From: Pseudomonas urmiensis | GTDB taxonomy: Bacteria > Pseudomonadota > Gammaproteobacteria > Pseudomonadales > Pseudomonadaceae | Length of the DNA stretch: 64,000 bases | Reading direction: 5' to 3' | Assembly (NCBI RefSeq): GCF_014268815.2 | Contig: NZ_JABWRE020000001.1 | Span: 1,741,001-1,805,000, forward strand | Shown here: in pieces, positions 44,296 to 53,041 of the stretch | How the letters are laid out: the number at the start of each line of letters is the position of its first letter | Position numbering within the stretch: position 1 is the stretch's first letter | Notes under the pieces: model-generated | What the model was told of the DNA's origin: nothing | Database searches by the model: none | What the model saw: the letters and a program-made list of their open reading frames with translations, nothing else | Translations under genes and position numbers: made by a program

Positions 44296-45671
44296 TGAGC
44301 CGGTCGGCCCGTGGTGAGTTCGCCTACCAGACGGTTTATCGCTATCTTGAGCGCTTGATTGGTGAAGCAGACCGCAACGGTGAGGGGCGTTTGCCCTCGC
44401 TACGCGATTTGGCACGTCGTCTGCGCGTGTCGCTGGCGACGGTGCAAAGTGCCTACAGCCTGCTCGAGCATGAGGGGCGGGTACGTTCAGTGCCCAAGTC
44501 GGGTTATTTCGTACGTGCTTGTCTGAAGGACGAAGCTCAGGCGGCTAACCCACGCCCGCAGCCGTTGTCGGCATTGCACGTGCCGCTGTCTTGTTCAGCT
44601 GCGCTGGAACGCGCGTTGCTGCTGCAGGAGCGTCGCTTGTCGCGCCAAAGCGCGTGCGAAGAAAGTGGACTACGGCGAGCGGTGGGGGGCGCGCAACTGC
44701 GTAACGCGCTGGCGGCGCGCTATACCCGCTCTTCGCGCCTGTGCTGGAGCTCAGAGGATGTGCACCTGGCCACCGACGTCCAAGCACTGCTGCAAACCCT
44801 GCTCTGCGCCTTGCACCTGCGTGGCGCCACAGCGCTGGTCGCATCGCCCTGTTGCTGGCGACTGCTGCGCGGGTTGCAGTTGGCCGGCCTGCGTGTGCTG
44901 GAGGTTCCGCTGGACGCCGAGTGTGGCTTGGACCTGGAGGTATTTTCGCGGCTGTTGGCGCGTGAACCGGTGCGACTGGTGGTCATGCCTGCGTACCTGA
45001 GCTTGCCGACCGGGCGGCTGGTGACTGAGCTTGAACAACGCAAGATTGCCGCGCTGCTGGCTGAGCATCCGGCCTGGTTGCTGGAGAACGACCTAGACAG
45101 TGAGCTGTGCTTCGCGGCGCCCGCGAACCGACGCCTGCGCGATTGGCTAGAGCCTAAGGGCGTGCTGGTGCTGGGGTCGTTGGAAGCTGCCGTGGGGGCC
45201 GAGGCACCCTATGCCTTTGTCTTGTGCCGACATGCAGGCGTCGCTGAAAAGTTTGCCCAGCGAGGTTTTTTGCTGCCGCCACTGCGCCAGCAGGCGTTGG
45301 CCCAGTTGTACGTGAAAGGCGAGGTGGATTGCCATCTGGCGCCCTTGCGCAGGGAACGCGAGGCGCGCATGCAATTGCTCTGTCAGCAGGTCCAGCTGCA
45401 TTTGGGTGAACGGGTGGTTTTTTGTATGCCGCAGGGAGGGCAGGCATTGTGGGTACGCTTGCACCAGCCGTTGGCCAGTAATCGTGCATTTGAGGTACTG
45501 GCGGGCAGCGACCTGCTGATTGTCCCCGGTGATCGGTTCAGTTTGCAGGGGCGCTTTCATCAGTGCCTGTTGTTGGTCTGGGAGGGCAGCAACGAGCAAA
45601 ACCTGCAGCATGCGCTCCGCCTGCTCGACCATGTGTTGCAAGAGCAAGTGCCTCCAGAAGATCAAGGGTGA
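44295..45671 (+). CDS. MocR-like regulator (GntR HTH + aminotransferase fold) missing the PLP lysine
   Basis: A 458-residue protein. An N-terminal GntR winged helix (~8-75, GEGRLPSLRDLARRLRVSLATVQSAYSLLEHEGRVRSVPKSGYFV) is joined to a fold-type I aminotransferase domain (~100-450). In active MocR proteins the pyridoxal lysine lies in a GSFSK-like motif; here the region reads GSLEA (294-298), with Ala at the lysine position. The ENDLDSE segment (264-270) still resembles the EDDYDSE cofactor-binding loop. It should therefore be a DNA-binding protein with an altered or lost PLP site. It is coupled to the 458-residue unknown protein and convergent with the biotin-carboxylase operon. Confidence 0.82.
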   Translation: MSRSARGEFAYQTVYRYLERLIGEADRNGEGRLPSLRDLARRLRVSLATVQSAYSLLEHEGRVRSVPKSGYFVRACLKDEAQAANPRPQPLSALHVPLSCSAALERALLLQERRLSRQSACEESGLRRAVGGAQLRNALAARYTRSSRLCWSSEDVHLATDVQALLQTLLCALHLRGATALVASPCCWRLLRGLQLAGLRVLEVPLDAECGLDLEVFSRLLAREPVRLVVMPAYLSLPTGRLVTELEQRKIAALLAEHPAWLLENDLDSELCFAAPANRRLRDWLEPKGVLVLGSLEAAVGAEAPYAFVLCRHAGVAEKFAQRGFLLPPLRQQALAQLYVKGEVDCHLAPLRREREARMQLLCQQVQLHLGERVVFCMPQGGQALWVRLHQPLASNRAFEVLAGSDLLIVPGDRFSLQGRFHQCLLLVWEGSNEQNLQHALRLLDHVLQEQVPPEDQG

Positions 45672-45768
45672 ACGTCAGGCTGGCGCGCAGTGGTGTTCAC
45701 CTGAATGCGGCGCGGCAACCGGGTTGCTACCCAGCTACCGTGCACGTTACGCAGATTTTGCCCGGGCC

Positions 45769-47508
45769 TCAGTCTGGCGCTTGGATACGGCCAATCACCG
45801 ACCTGGCTTCAAAGTAGGCGCCAGGCTGCTGGCCAATCTGCAACTGACCTGCACAGGGTGCGAGGATGGACGTCTCCATTTTCATCGCTTCCATCACCGC
45901 CACCACTTGCCCAGCCTGCACCGCTTCACCGTTGGCAACGAGCCAGGTATGCAGGTTGCCCGCAACCGGGGTGACTATCGCCTGTGGGTCTAAGAGTTCC
46001 ACCTGGGCTTGGCCAATTGTGCTCTGTGCGGCCGAGTTCAGGCTCAAACCGCCCAGAAGCGCCGCTGGCAAGCCCAGTTGGTGGCGCTTGCCGTCAATTT
46101 CGACGAAGCTGCGCAGCACGCCGGGGTCGGCAGCATTGGCACTGCGCGGGGCAATTGCTAGCTGATCGGCGAAGTCGGTCTCGATCCAACGGGTGTGCAC
46201 CGCGAAGGTATCGGCGGCGGTGAAATCGGCATGCGCCATCACCGCCTGATGGAACGGCAGCACGGTGGCGACGCCCTCCACCTCGAACTCGGCCAAGGCG
46301 CGCCGGGCACGGGCGATGGCTTGCTCGCGGGTCGCGCCAGTCACGATCAGCTTGGCGATCATCGAATCGAAATTGGGCGAAACCCGTGAGCCCTCGACCA
46401 CCCCGCTATCCACACGCACGCCAGGTCCGGAGGGCGGCTGGAAGCGGGTGATGGCGCCGGGTGTTGGCAAAAAGCCGTTGCCGGCATCTTCGGCGTTGAT
46501 GCGAAACTCAAAGCTGTGGCCGCGCGGAACTGGCGTATCGCTGAACGACAGCGCCAGCCCTTGGGCAACGCGTAGCTGCTCGATGACCAGGTCGATACCA
46601 CTGGTTTCTTCGCTGACCGGGTGCTCCACCTGCAAACGCGTGTTGACCTCCAGGAACGACAGCGTGCCATCGCCGCTGAGCAGGAATTCCACCGTACCGG
46701 CGCCGACATAACCGGCCTCGGCGCAGATGTCGCGCGCCGAGGCATGGATGCGCTGGCGCAGCTCATCTGTCAGATACGGCGCAGGCGCCTCTTCGATCAG
46801 TTTCTGGTTACGTCGCTGCAGCGAGCAGTCCCGGGTGCCGACCACCACCACCCGGCCGTGGCGATCGGCGATGATCTGCGCCTCGATGTGCCGAGGGCGA
46901 TCGAGGAAGCGCTCGACGAAGCACTCGCCACGACCGAAGGCGGCAACCGCTTCGCGCACCGCCGACTCATACAGCTCGCTGACTTCTTCGAGCTTCCACG
47001 CCACCTTGAGGCCACGCCCACCACCGCCGAACGCGGCCTTGATGGCAATCGGCAGGCCGTGCTGCTGGGCGAACGCGACAACTTCGCTGGCATCCTTGAC
47101 CGGGTCTTCAGTGCCGGCCACCAGGGGCGCGCCGACTTTCAGGGCAATGCGCCGAGCCTGCACCTTGTCGCCCAGTGCATCGATGGTGCTGGGGTCTGGG
47201 CCGATCCAGGTCAGGCCTGCGGCGATCACCGCACGGGCGAAGTCGGCGCGTTCAGAGAGAAACCCATAACCGGGATGCACGGCGTCGGCGCCGGCACGTG
47301 CCGCCACCGCCAGCAGCTTGTCGATGTTCAGGTAGCTGTCGGCGGGCCGTTGGCCCTCCAGCGCATAAGCCTCGTCGGCCTGACGGACATGCAGCGCATC
47401 GATATCGGCATCGGCGTACACCGCCACCGATGCCACCCCATAGTCGCGGCAAGCGCGGGCGATACGGACGGCGATTTCGCCGCGGTTGGCAATCAGAACC
47501 TTTTTCAT
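45769..47508 (-). CDS. Biotin carboxylase fused to biotin carboxyl carrier domain
   Basis: A 579-residue protein. Biotin carboxylase (~1-450: [23 protein letters not shown], the ATP-grasp loop [32 protein letters not shown]) is followed by a short linker and a C-terminal BCCP with the biotinylated lysine K543 (VMEAMKMET). The layout is that of acyl-CoA carboxylase alpha subunits, but its operon partner is a KipI-KipA (allophanate hydrolase-like) fusion rather than a carboxyltransferase of the acyl-CoA type. Together they cover the domain set of urea carboxylase. It overlaps the KipI-KipA gene by 4 bp and is last in the operon. Confidence 0.92.
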   Translation of the reverse strand: MKKVLIANRGEIAVRIARACRDYGVASVAVYADADIDALHVRQADEAYALEGQRPADSYLNIDKLLAVAARAGADAVHPGYGFLSERADFARAVIAAGLTWIGPDPSTIDALGDKVQARRIALKVGAPLVAGTEDPVKDASEVVAFAQQHGLPIAIKAAFGGGGRGLKVAWKLEEVSELYESAVREAVAAFGRGECFVERFLDRPRHIEAQIIADRHGRVVVVGTRDCSLQRRNQKLIEEAPAPYLTDELRQRIHASARDICAEAGYVGAGTVEFLLSGDGTLSFLEVNTRLQVEHPVSEETSGIDLVIEQLRVAQGLALSFSDTPVPRGHSFEFRINAEDAGNGFLPTPGAITRFQPPSGPGVRVDSGVVEGSRVSPNFDSMIAKLIVTGATREQAIARARRALAEFEVEGVATVLPFHQAVMAHADFTAADTFAVHTRWIETDFADQLAIAPRSANAADPGVLRSFVEIDGKRHQLGLPAALLGGLSLNSAAQSTIGQAQVELLDPQAIVTPVAGNLHTWLVANGEAVQAGQVVAVMEAMKMETSILAPCAGQLQIGQQPGAYFEARSVIGRIQAPD

Positions 47509-49109
47509 CGCTGTTGGATCTCGTCAGAAAGGGCAGGGCACACGGGCTCGAATGTGCCCAGCGGGTTGAAGCGAATATGTGCGTTGACCGGAATTTGCCC
47601 GGCCAGGTCCAGGTGATAGGGCGCAACCACGCCGATCACCGGGTAGCCGCCGGTCAACGGATGGTCAGCCAAGAACAGCACCGGCTGGCCACTGGGCGGC
47701 ACCTGGATGGCGCCGACGCTGGTGCCTTCGCTGGGCAGCTCGCCATCGATGGCACGCGCCAAGGGCTGCGCGCCGGCCAGGCGGATACCGATCCGGTTCG
47801 ATTGCGGCGTGACCTGCCACAGTTGCTCGGCCAGCAGTGTCTGCGCGTGGGGCGTGAACCAATCGCTGCGCGGGCCCATCAGTACATCCAGGGTAATGAC
47901 TTGATCGGCGCGCGGCATGGCGAACGCTGCTTGCTCGCTGAGCGACACTGCGGCGCCGCCACTGCGCTGCCGGAAGCCCAGGCGAGTCCCCGCCGCCAGG
48001 GGCGCGGGGCCAACCTGGGCGAGGGTGTCGGTCGACAGGCTGCCCAGCACTGGCGCGTGATCGAAACCGCCGCGAATGGCCAGGTAATTGCGCAGGCCCG
48101 CCGTAGGCGCGTCGATGCTCAGTTGATCGCCATCGTGCAAGGCAAAGGGCATGTACAGCTGCGGTTGCAGCAGTTGGCCGTCAGCTGTGCGCACTTGCAG
48201 CGCCGCTGTAGCGCCGGTAACGGCGACCACTGCCTGGCCATGGCAAATGAGCTTCAGGCCGCCCATGAGGATTTCCAGGCAGGCGCTTGCCGCAGCGTTG
48301 CCCACGGCCTGGTTGGCGGCGCGCAAGGCGCCCCTGTCCATCGCCCCCGAAGCCGATACGCCTTGTCCGGCGAGGCCTGGGCGGCCAAGGTCTTGCAGCA
48401 GCGTTTGCAGCCCAGGCGAGACAATCTCCAAGGCCTGGCCAACGGCGGGCGCTGTCGCTTGAGGGGTGGCTACGGCAACCGAGACCCGCGCTGCTGGTAG
48501 CGGTCCGGCATCGTGAAAGCGCACGCGATAGCCCGGCTGGAGCAAGGCCGGTTGCTCGCGCTGCAAATCCCACATCTTCTGCTCGGTGATGCCGATGATC
48601 TGCCAGCCACCGGGGCTGGCTTGCGGATAAACACCACTGAAACCGCCGGCCAGGGCTACGGCTCCGGCAGGAATGCGGGTACGAGGGGTGCTGCGCCGCG
48701 GCACGACGAATTCGGCGCCGCCGCTGAGGTAGGCAAAGCCTGGGGCGAAGCCGCAGAAGGCGACGTTGTAATCGCTGCCGGTATGGCGGCGTATTACCTC
48801 CTCGACGCTGATATCCAGCGCCCGCGCCACCTCTTCGAGGTCTTCGCCATTGTAGTGCACGGCAATCTCGACCAGCTTGCCGGCCGTGCGCGTTTGGCCG
48901 TGCAGCTGGCGCGAGGCAATTCGTGCGGCCAGCGCCTCGCGGCTGAGGGTCAAGGGGCAAAAGTGCACGAGCAGCGTGCGCGCTGCCGGAATGATCTCGC
49001 TCACGCCGACGATGGGCTCATGCTGGAGCGAGTCGAACAAGACCAGGGTCTCGTCCAGGTTCGCCAATTCAACCAGGAGCGCGTCCAGGCTGACCGGATA
49101 GAAACGCAT
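47505..49109 (-). CDS. KipI-KipA (PxpB-PxpC-type) fusion protein
   Basis: A 534-residue fusion. The N-terminal AHS1/KipI domain (~1-210) contains [14 protein letters not shown] and [26 protein letters not shown]. The C-terminal AHS2/KipA domain (~225-525) contains [29 protein letters not shown] and the NRIGIRLAG region. In B. subtilis PxpB and PxpC are separate subunits of 5-oxoprolinase; in urea carboxylase the same two domains follow the biotin carboxylase. Fusion here, with a downstream biotin carboxylase-BCCP, suggests a biotin-dependent amide carboxylase or an ATP-dependent oxoprolinase. It sits 9 bp after the DUF1445 gene. Confidence 0.9.
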   Translation of the reverse strand: MRFYPVSLDALLVELANLDETLVLFDSLQHEPIVGVSEIIPAARTLLVHFCPLTLSREALAARIASRQLHGQTRTAGKLVEIAVHYNGEDLEEVARALDISVEEVIRRHTGSDYNVAFCGFAPGFAYLSGGAEFVVPRRSTPRTRIPAGAVALAGGFSGVYPQASPGGWQIIGITEQKMWDLQREQPALLQPGYRVRFHDAGPLPAARVSVAVATPQATAPAVGQALEIVSPGLQTLLQDLGRPGLAGQGVSASGAMDRGALRAANQAVGNAAASACLEILMGGLKLICHGQAVVAVTGATAALQVRTADGQLLQPQLYMPFALHDGDQLSIDAPTAGLRNYLAIRGGFDHAPVLGSLSTDTLAQVGPAPLAAGTRLGFRQRSGGAAVSLSEQAAFAMPRADQVITLDVLMGPRSDWFTPHAQTLLAEQLWQVTPQSNRIGIRLAGAQPLARAIDGELPSEGTSVGAIQVPPSGQPVLFLADHPLTGGYPVIGVVAPYHLDLAGQIPVNAHIRFNPLGTFEPVCPALSDEIQQR

Positions 49110-49118
49110 GCTCCACTC

Positions 49119-49913
49119 CTATACGTGGTAGTAGCTGTCGGCAATGTCGGTAATGAACATGTGCCCGGGTGCATGGGAGATGGCAAACGGCACCTTGGAA
49201 GCCATCACCACCGCCTGCGGTGTTACCCCACATGCCCAGAACACCGGGATCTCGCCGGGTTTGAGGGTGACCGCGTCGCCAAAGTCGGGACGCCCCAGAT
49301 CGTCGATGCCGAGCAGAGCCGGCTCGCCCACATGCACCGGCGCGCCATGCACGCCTGGATAGCGCGCGGTGATCCTGGCCGCATCCGCCACCCGCTCGGC
49401 AGCGATCGGACGCATCGACACCACCATTTCGCCATGCAGGCGCCCGGCGGGGCGGCACAGCTTGTTGGTGCGGTACATCGGCACGTTGCAGCCTTGGCTG
49501 ATGTGGCGCACGTCGATGCCGGCGTTGATCAGGTCGGCCTCGAAGGTGAAGCTGCAACCGATCAGGAAGCTGACCAGATCGTCGTGTTGCGCCCACTGCT
49601 CGCGGACATCGCTGACTTCCTCGGCCAGTTGGCCGTCGCGCCAGACCCGGTAGGCGGGCAGGTCGGTCCGCAGGTCGGCGCCCTCGGCCAGAAACGTGCT
49701 GTAGCTGCCTGGCTCGGTGACGTCGAGCACCGGACAGGCCTGTGGGTTGCGTTGGGCAAACAGAAGAAAATCGTAGGCCCATTCGCGGGGCAGGGTAATC
49801 ATGTTGGCCTGGGTCAAACCAGGCGCCTGGCCGGCGCTCGGTGCTACCAGCCCTGCGCGATAACGGGCGCGGGCGTCGACGGCGGCTTGGCGGGCCTGCT
49901 GCAATGGCGTCAT
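49119..49913 (-). CDS. DUF1445 putative hydro-lyase (YcsI/D-glutamate cyclase-like)
   Basis: A 264-residue DUF1445 protein. Signatures are [44 protein letters not shown] (with a conserved Cys), [13 protein letters not shown], and the C-terminal [13 protein letters not shown] then [13 protein letters not shown]. The DUF1445 domain also forms the mammalian D-glutamate cyclase (DGLUCY), which interconverts D-glutamate and 5-oxo-D-proline; that fits its position between PxpA and KipI-KipA. The ATG at 49913 has GAGG upstream; the longer frame would start with TTG. Eight bp separate it from pxpA. Confidence 0.9.
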   Translation of the reverse strand: MTPLQQARQAAVDARARYRAGLVAPSAGQAPGLTQANMITLPREWAYDFLLFAQRNPQACPVLDVTEPGSYSTFLAEGADLRTDLPAYRVWRDGQLAEEVSDVREQWAQHDDLVSFLIGCSFTFEADLINAGIDVRHISQGCNVPMYRTNKLCRPAGRLHGEMVVSMRPIAAERVADAARITARYPGVHGAPVHVGEPALLGIDDLGRPDFGDAVTLKPGEIPVFWACGVTPQAVVMASKVPFAISHAPGHMFITDIADSYYHV

Positions 49914-49921
49914 GGTCAACC

Positions 49922-50680
49922 TCAGGAAAATGCGCGGAGTGTGACGCCGGCTTCGAGCAGGCGGGTTTTCAGGTCGCGGGCGATGTTCACCGCATCGGGG
50001 CTGTCGCCATGCACACAGATCGACTCGGCTTGCAGGCTGATCACCTGGCCGTCCTCGGCTTCGATCACACCTTCACGCACCAGGCGCAGCATGCGCTGGG
50101 CGATCAGTTCAGGGTCGTGCAGCACAGCGCCCGGTCGCGAGCGTGACACCAGCGTGCCCTGGGCGGTGTAGGCGCGGTCGGCGAAGGCCTCGGCGACACA
50201 CGCAAGGCCCGCCTCGCCGGCCCAGTCCAGTAGCGGCGAGTTGGCCAGGCACACCAGTTTCAGTTGCGGATCGATCCGCAGTACGGCCTGGATCACCGCG
50301 TCTGCCTGGGTGCGGTCATGGGCGATGGTGTTGTACAGCGCACCATGCGGTTTGACATAGCTGACCCGGGTGCCGGCGCTGCGCGCCAGGCCCATGAGCG
50401 CGCCGATCTGGTAGATGACATCGGCGCGCAGTTGCTCGGCGGGGATATCCATGTTGCGCCGGCCAAAACCGACCAGGTCCGGGTAGGCCACGTGGGCGCC
50501 GATGGCTACGCCGCGCGCTGCGGCGGTCTCCAGCGTGTGCAGGATGCCCAGCGGGTCGCCGGCATGAAAGCCACAGGCGACGTTGGCGCTGCTGACCACT
50601 TCGAGGATCGCCGCATCGTCGCCCATGCTCCAGGCGCCGAAGCTCTCCCCCAAGTCGCTGTTCAGATCAATGGAACGCAT
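49922..50680 (-). CDS. pxpA: PxpA/YcsF (LamB/YcsF) 5-oxoprolinase subunit A
   Basis: A 252-residue TIM-barrel-like protein beginning [15 protein letters not shown]. It contains [29 protein letters not shown] and [10 protein letters not shown], all hallmarks of PxpA. With PxpB/PxpC it forms the ATP-dependent 5-oxoprolinase that opens 5-oxoproline to glutamate. The start at 50680 has CGGAGAC upstream. It follows the NRAMP gene by 19 bp and precedes DUF1445 by 8 bp. Confidence 0.93.
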   Translation of the reverse strand: MRSIDLNSDLGESFGAWSMGDDAAILEVVSSANVACGFHAGDPLGILHTLETAAARGVAIGAHVAYPDLVGFGRRNMDIPAEQLRADVIYQIGALMGLARSAGTRVSYVKPHGALYNTIAHDRTQADAVIQAVLRIDPQLKLVCLANSPLLDWAGEAGLACVAEAFADRAYTAQGTLVSRSRPGAVLHDPELIAQRMLRLVREGVIEAEDGQVISLQAESICVHGDSPDAVNIARDLKTRLLEAGVTLRAFS

Positions 50681-50699
50681 GTTGAAGTCTCCGCGGTAA

Positions 50700-51932
50700 T
50701 CAGGCTGCGTTGATAAAGGCAAAGATGGCACCTGCCGACTTGAATGCCATGAACCACGACAACAGGCAGGTCACCACGCCCAGCACCAGCAGCCAGCGAG
50801 GGTAGTGATAGCCTTCCATCAGGTCGGCGCGACGCCAGCCAACGTACATGAAAATGCTCAGGCCCAGCGGCAGGATCAAGCCATTGAAGCCGCCGGCGAA
50901 CACCAGCAGCGCCGCAGGTGGCTTGCCCAGCATCATGTACAGGACCAAGGCGATCAGGATGAACGCCACCGTGCTCAGGTTGCGTACGCGTTCATCTATA
51001 CGCTTGGAGAACACCGTGATGAACGACATCGAGGTGTATGAGGCGCCGATCACGCTGCTGATCCCGGCCGCCCACAGCACCAAGCCGAAGGCCATCATGC
51101 CGATGTCGCCGGCAGCGGCTTTGAACGCTTGCGCAGCCGGGTTGGCGCCTTGGCCGGAAACGTCGATGACCACGCCGCTGGCGACCACCCCAAGCACGGC
51201 CAGGAACAGTACGTAACGGGCAATGCCGGTGACCAGAATGCCGGTCAGCGCAGCCTTGGACACCACCTCGATGTTCTGCACCCCGACCACGCCGCGATCG
51301 AGCAGGCGGTGCGCACCGGCATAGGTGATGTAGCCACCGACGGTGCCACCGACGATGGTGGTGATCGAGGCGAAGTCGATGAAGTCAGGCCAGACCGCCT
51401 GGCGCAGTGCCTCGCCCAACGGCGGGTGGGTGGCGAAGGCGGCGAACACGATCAGGCCGACTTTCAGCGTGCCGAGCACCATCATGATGCGGTCCATGGC
51501 AATCCCTGCGCGGTGCGAGGAGAAGATCGCAATGGCCACCAGCGCACTGAACGCGCCACCCCATTTGGGATCGAGACCCGTCAGGGCGTTCAGGCCCAGG
51601 CCGGCGCCGGCGATGTTGCCCAGGCTGAACACCAGGCCACCGAACACCACCAGTACCGTGAGCAGATAACCGCTGCCGGGAATGGCGGTATTGGCCAGTT
51701 CCGCGGCGCGCATGCGGGTCAGGGTAACGATGCGCCAGACGTTCAGCTGCACGACGAAATCGATCAGGATCGAGGCCAGGATACCAAAGGCAAACGCAGC
51801 ACCCAGGGTGGCGGTAAAGGTGGTGGTCTGGGTGAGGAAGCCTGGCCCGATGGCGGAAGTCGCCATCATGAAGATCGCGGCAATCAGCGAAGACCGTCGC
51901 GCCTTGGTGAAGTCATGAGCGAGCTGTGTCAC
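50700..51932 (-). CDS. NRAMP-family transporter (YcsG-like)
   Basis: A ~410-residue inner-membrane protein with about 11 hydrophobic segments. Family marks are '[39 protein letters not shown]', in the place of the DPGN metal motif of classical NRAMPs (here the Asp-Pro-Gly-Asn is altered to IGPGF), and the TM6 region [15 protein letters not shown] instead of MPHNLYLHS. Both metal-site motifs are changed, so it may carry an organic substrate. B. subtilis YcsG, an NRAMP relative, sits in the ycsF-ycsG-ycsI-kipIA operon. A GTG start at 51932 is preceded by AGGAATG; the longer frame to 52058 crosses the regulatory region. Confidence 0.85.
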   Translation of the reverse strand: MTQLAHDFTKARRSSLIAAIFMMATSAIGPGFLTQTTTFTATLGAAFAFGILASILIDFVVQLNVWRIVTLTRMRAAELANTAIPGSGYLLTVLVVFGGLVFSLGNIAGAGLGLNALTGLDPKWGGAFSALVAIAIFSSHRAGIAMDRIMMVLGTLKVGLIVFAAFATHPPLGEALRQAVWPDFIDFASITTIVGGTVGGYITYAGAHRLLDRGVVGVQNIEVVSKAALTGILVTGIARYVLFLAVLGVVASGVVIDVSGQGANPAAQAFKAAAGDIGMMAFGLVLWAAGISSVIGASYTSMSFITVFSKRIDERVRNLSTVAFILIALVLYMMLGKPPAALLVFAGGFNGLILPLGLSIFMYVGWRRADLMEGYHYPRWLLVLGVVTCLLSWFMAFKSAGAIFAFINAA

Positions 51933-52024
51933 GGCATCATTCCTACAATGAGAGGTGCCTGGGTAGAGCAATGTGCATGCCAAACTCAAATAAAAACGCT
52001 GCAATGTAGGTATATCGCCAACAG

Positions 52025-52080
52025 ATTGTTCAACAATGTTTTGGTGATGAGTGGTCAATGTGCACCAGATTGTAACAATC
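52025..52080. promoter_or_regulatory. Two palindromic GntR/FCD-type operators
   Basis: ATTGTTCAACAAT (52025-52037) and GATTGTAACAATC (52068-52080) are perfect 6-1-6 palindromes sharing the TTGT/ACAA-like half-sites typical of FCD regulators. Their centres are 43 bp apart (about four helix turns), between the divergent NRAMP operon (start 51932) and GntR gene (start 52183). Confidence 0.75.
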
Positions 52081-52182
52081 GACGCTGGCAGTGTTACCTA
52101 ACGGAGCAGCCGTGACGCTGCGTCTTGCCAAGCACAAGGTGCTGATGGAACATCTGCACGGTTATCTCATTCTGGATTGCTT

Positions 52183-52848
52183 ATGAACGACGCTGCTTGT
52201 TCCCTGCCACGCACGCTGGGCGAGTCCATCACCCATGAAGTCCGCAGAATGCTGGTGGAAGGCGAGCTGGTACCCGGCCAGCGCCTGTCCGAAGCAGCGC
52301 TGGCCGAGAGCCTGCAGATTTCCCGCAATACCTTGCGTGAGGCCTTCCGTGTGCTGACCCGCGAGGGCCTGCTCAAGCACGAGCCCAACCGTGGCGTAAC
52401 CGTGGCCGAGCCAGACATGGCGTCGATCATCGACATCTATCGGGTGCGCCGTTTCATCGAGTGCAAGGCCATTGCCCAGGGCTTTCCCATGCACCCAGGC
52501 ACCCTGCAGATGCGCGAGGCGGTCGAGGCCGGCATGCGCGCGCGCGAGGCCAAGGACTGGGTAGCGGTCGGCACCGCCAACATGATGTTCCACAAGGGCA
52601 TCGTCGAGCTGGCTGACAGCCCGCGGATGGTGGTGTTCTACGGGCAGATCGCGGCTGAGTTGCGCCTGGCCTTCGGCGTGCTCAACGATCCGGAGTTTCT
52701 CCACCTGCCTTATGTCGATATGAATGCGTCGATCTTGCGTTGTGTCGAGGAAGGCCGGCCCGATGAGGCCACGGCAATGCTCGATGCCTACCTGGTGCAG
52801 TCGGAACGCATCGTGCTGGCGGCTTACGAGCGCAGTCGAAATCGCTAG
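52183..52848 (+). CDS. GntR/FCD-family regulator of the 5-oxoproline-type operon
   Basis: A 221-residue regulator. The N-terminal winged helix spans ~12-72 (THEVRRMLVEGELVPGQRLSEAALAESLQISRNTLREAFRVLTREGLLKHEPNRGVTV). The C-terminal FCD helical effector domain spans ~85-215 (YRVRRFIECKAIAQG, MFHKGIVELADSPRM, ILRCVEEGRPDEATAML). It is divergent from the NRAMP-PxpA-DUF1445-KipIA-biotin carboxylase operon and lies next to two palindromes of the matching type, so it is the likely local repressor or sensor. The effector is probably a small organic acid such as 5-oxoproline or glutamate. Confidence 0.9.
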   Translation: MNDAACSLPRTLGESITHEVRRMLVEGELVPGQRLSEAALAESLQISRNTLREAFRVLTREGLLKHEPNRGVTVAEPDMASIIDIYRVRRFIECKAIAQGFPMHPGTLQMREAVEAGMRAREAKDWVAVGTANMMFHKGIVELADSPRMVVFYGQIAAELRLAFGVLNDPEFLHLPYVDMNASILRCVEEGRPDEATAMLDAYLVQSERIVLAAYERSRNR

Positions 52849-52996
52849 CCCCTGGCCCGGATAATCTGCGCCACTCGTCGGCTGTTGCCAGTGCCAGTCG
52901 ACGAGTAGCAAAGGCATGCAGCACAGGCAGGGCGGGCCTTTGCCGCTGCTCGCTGGCGTTAGGTGGCCGGGCGCTGCGCTTGCCAGGTACTGATAT

Positions 52997-53012
52997 CTGT
53001 ATGTATAACCAG
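52997..53012 (+). promoter_or_regulatory. LexA (SOS) box upstream of the FAN1-like nuclease
   Basis: CTGTATGTATAACCAG is a full-length match to the CTG-N10-CAG SOS box. It lies directly upstream of the nuclease-helicase operon, 30 bp before the GTG at 53042. Confidence 0.85.
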
Positions 53013-53041
53013 TGTTCGTTGCCGCTGCCCGACCTCTTGCC

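Noticed and set aside
44295..45671. Active PLP aminotransferase function for the MocR-like protein
   Set aside because: The lysine needed for the cofactor Schiff base is Ala in the expected motif, so catalysis is unlikely.
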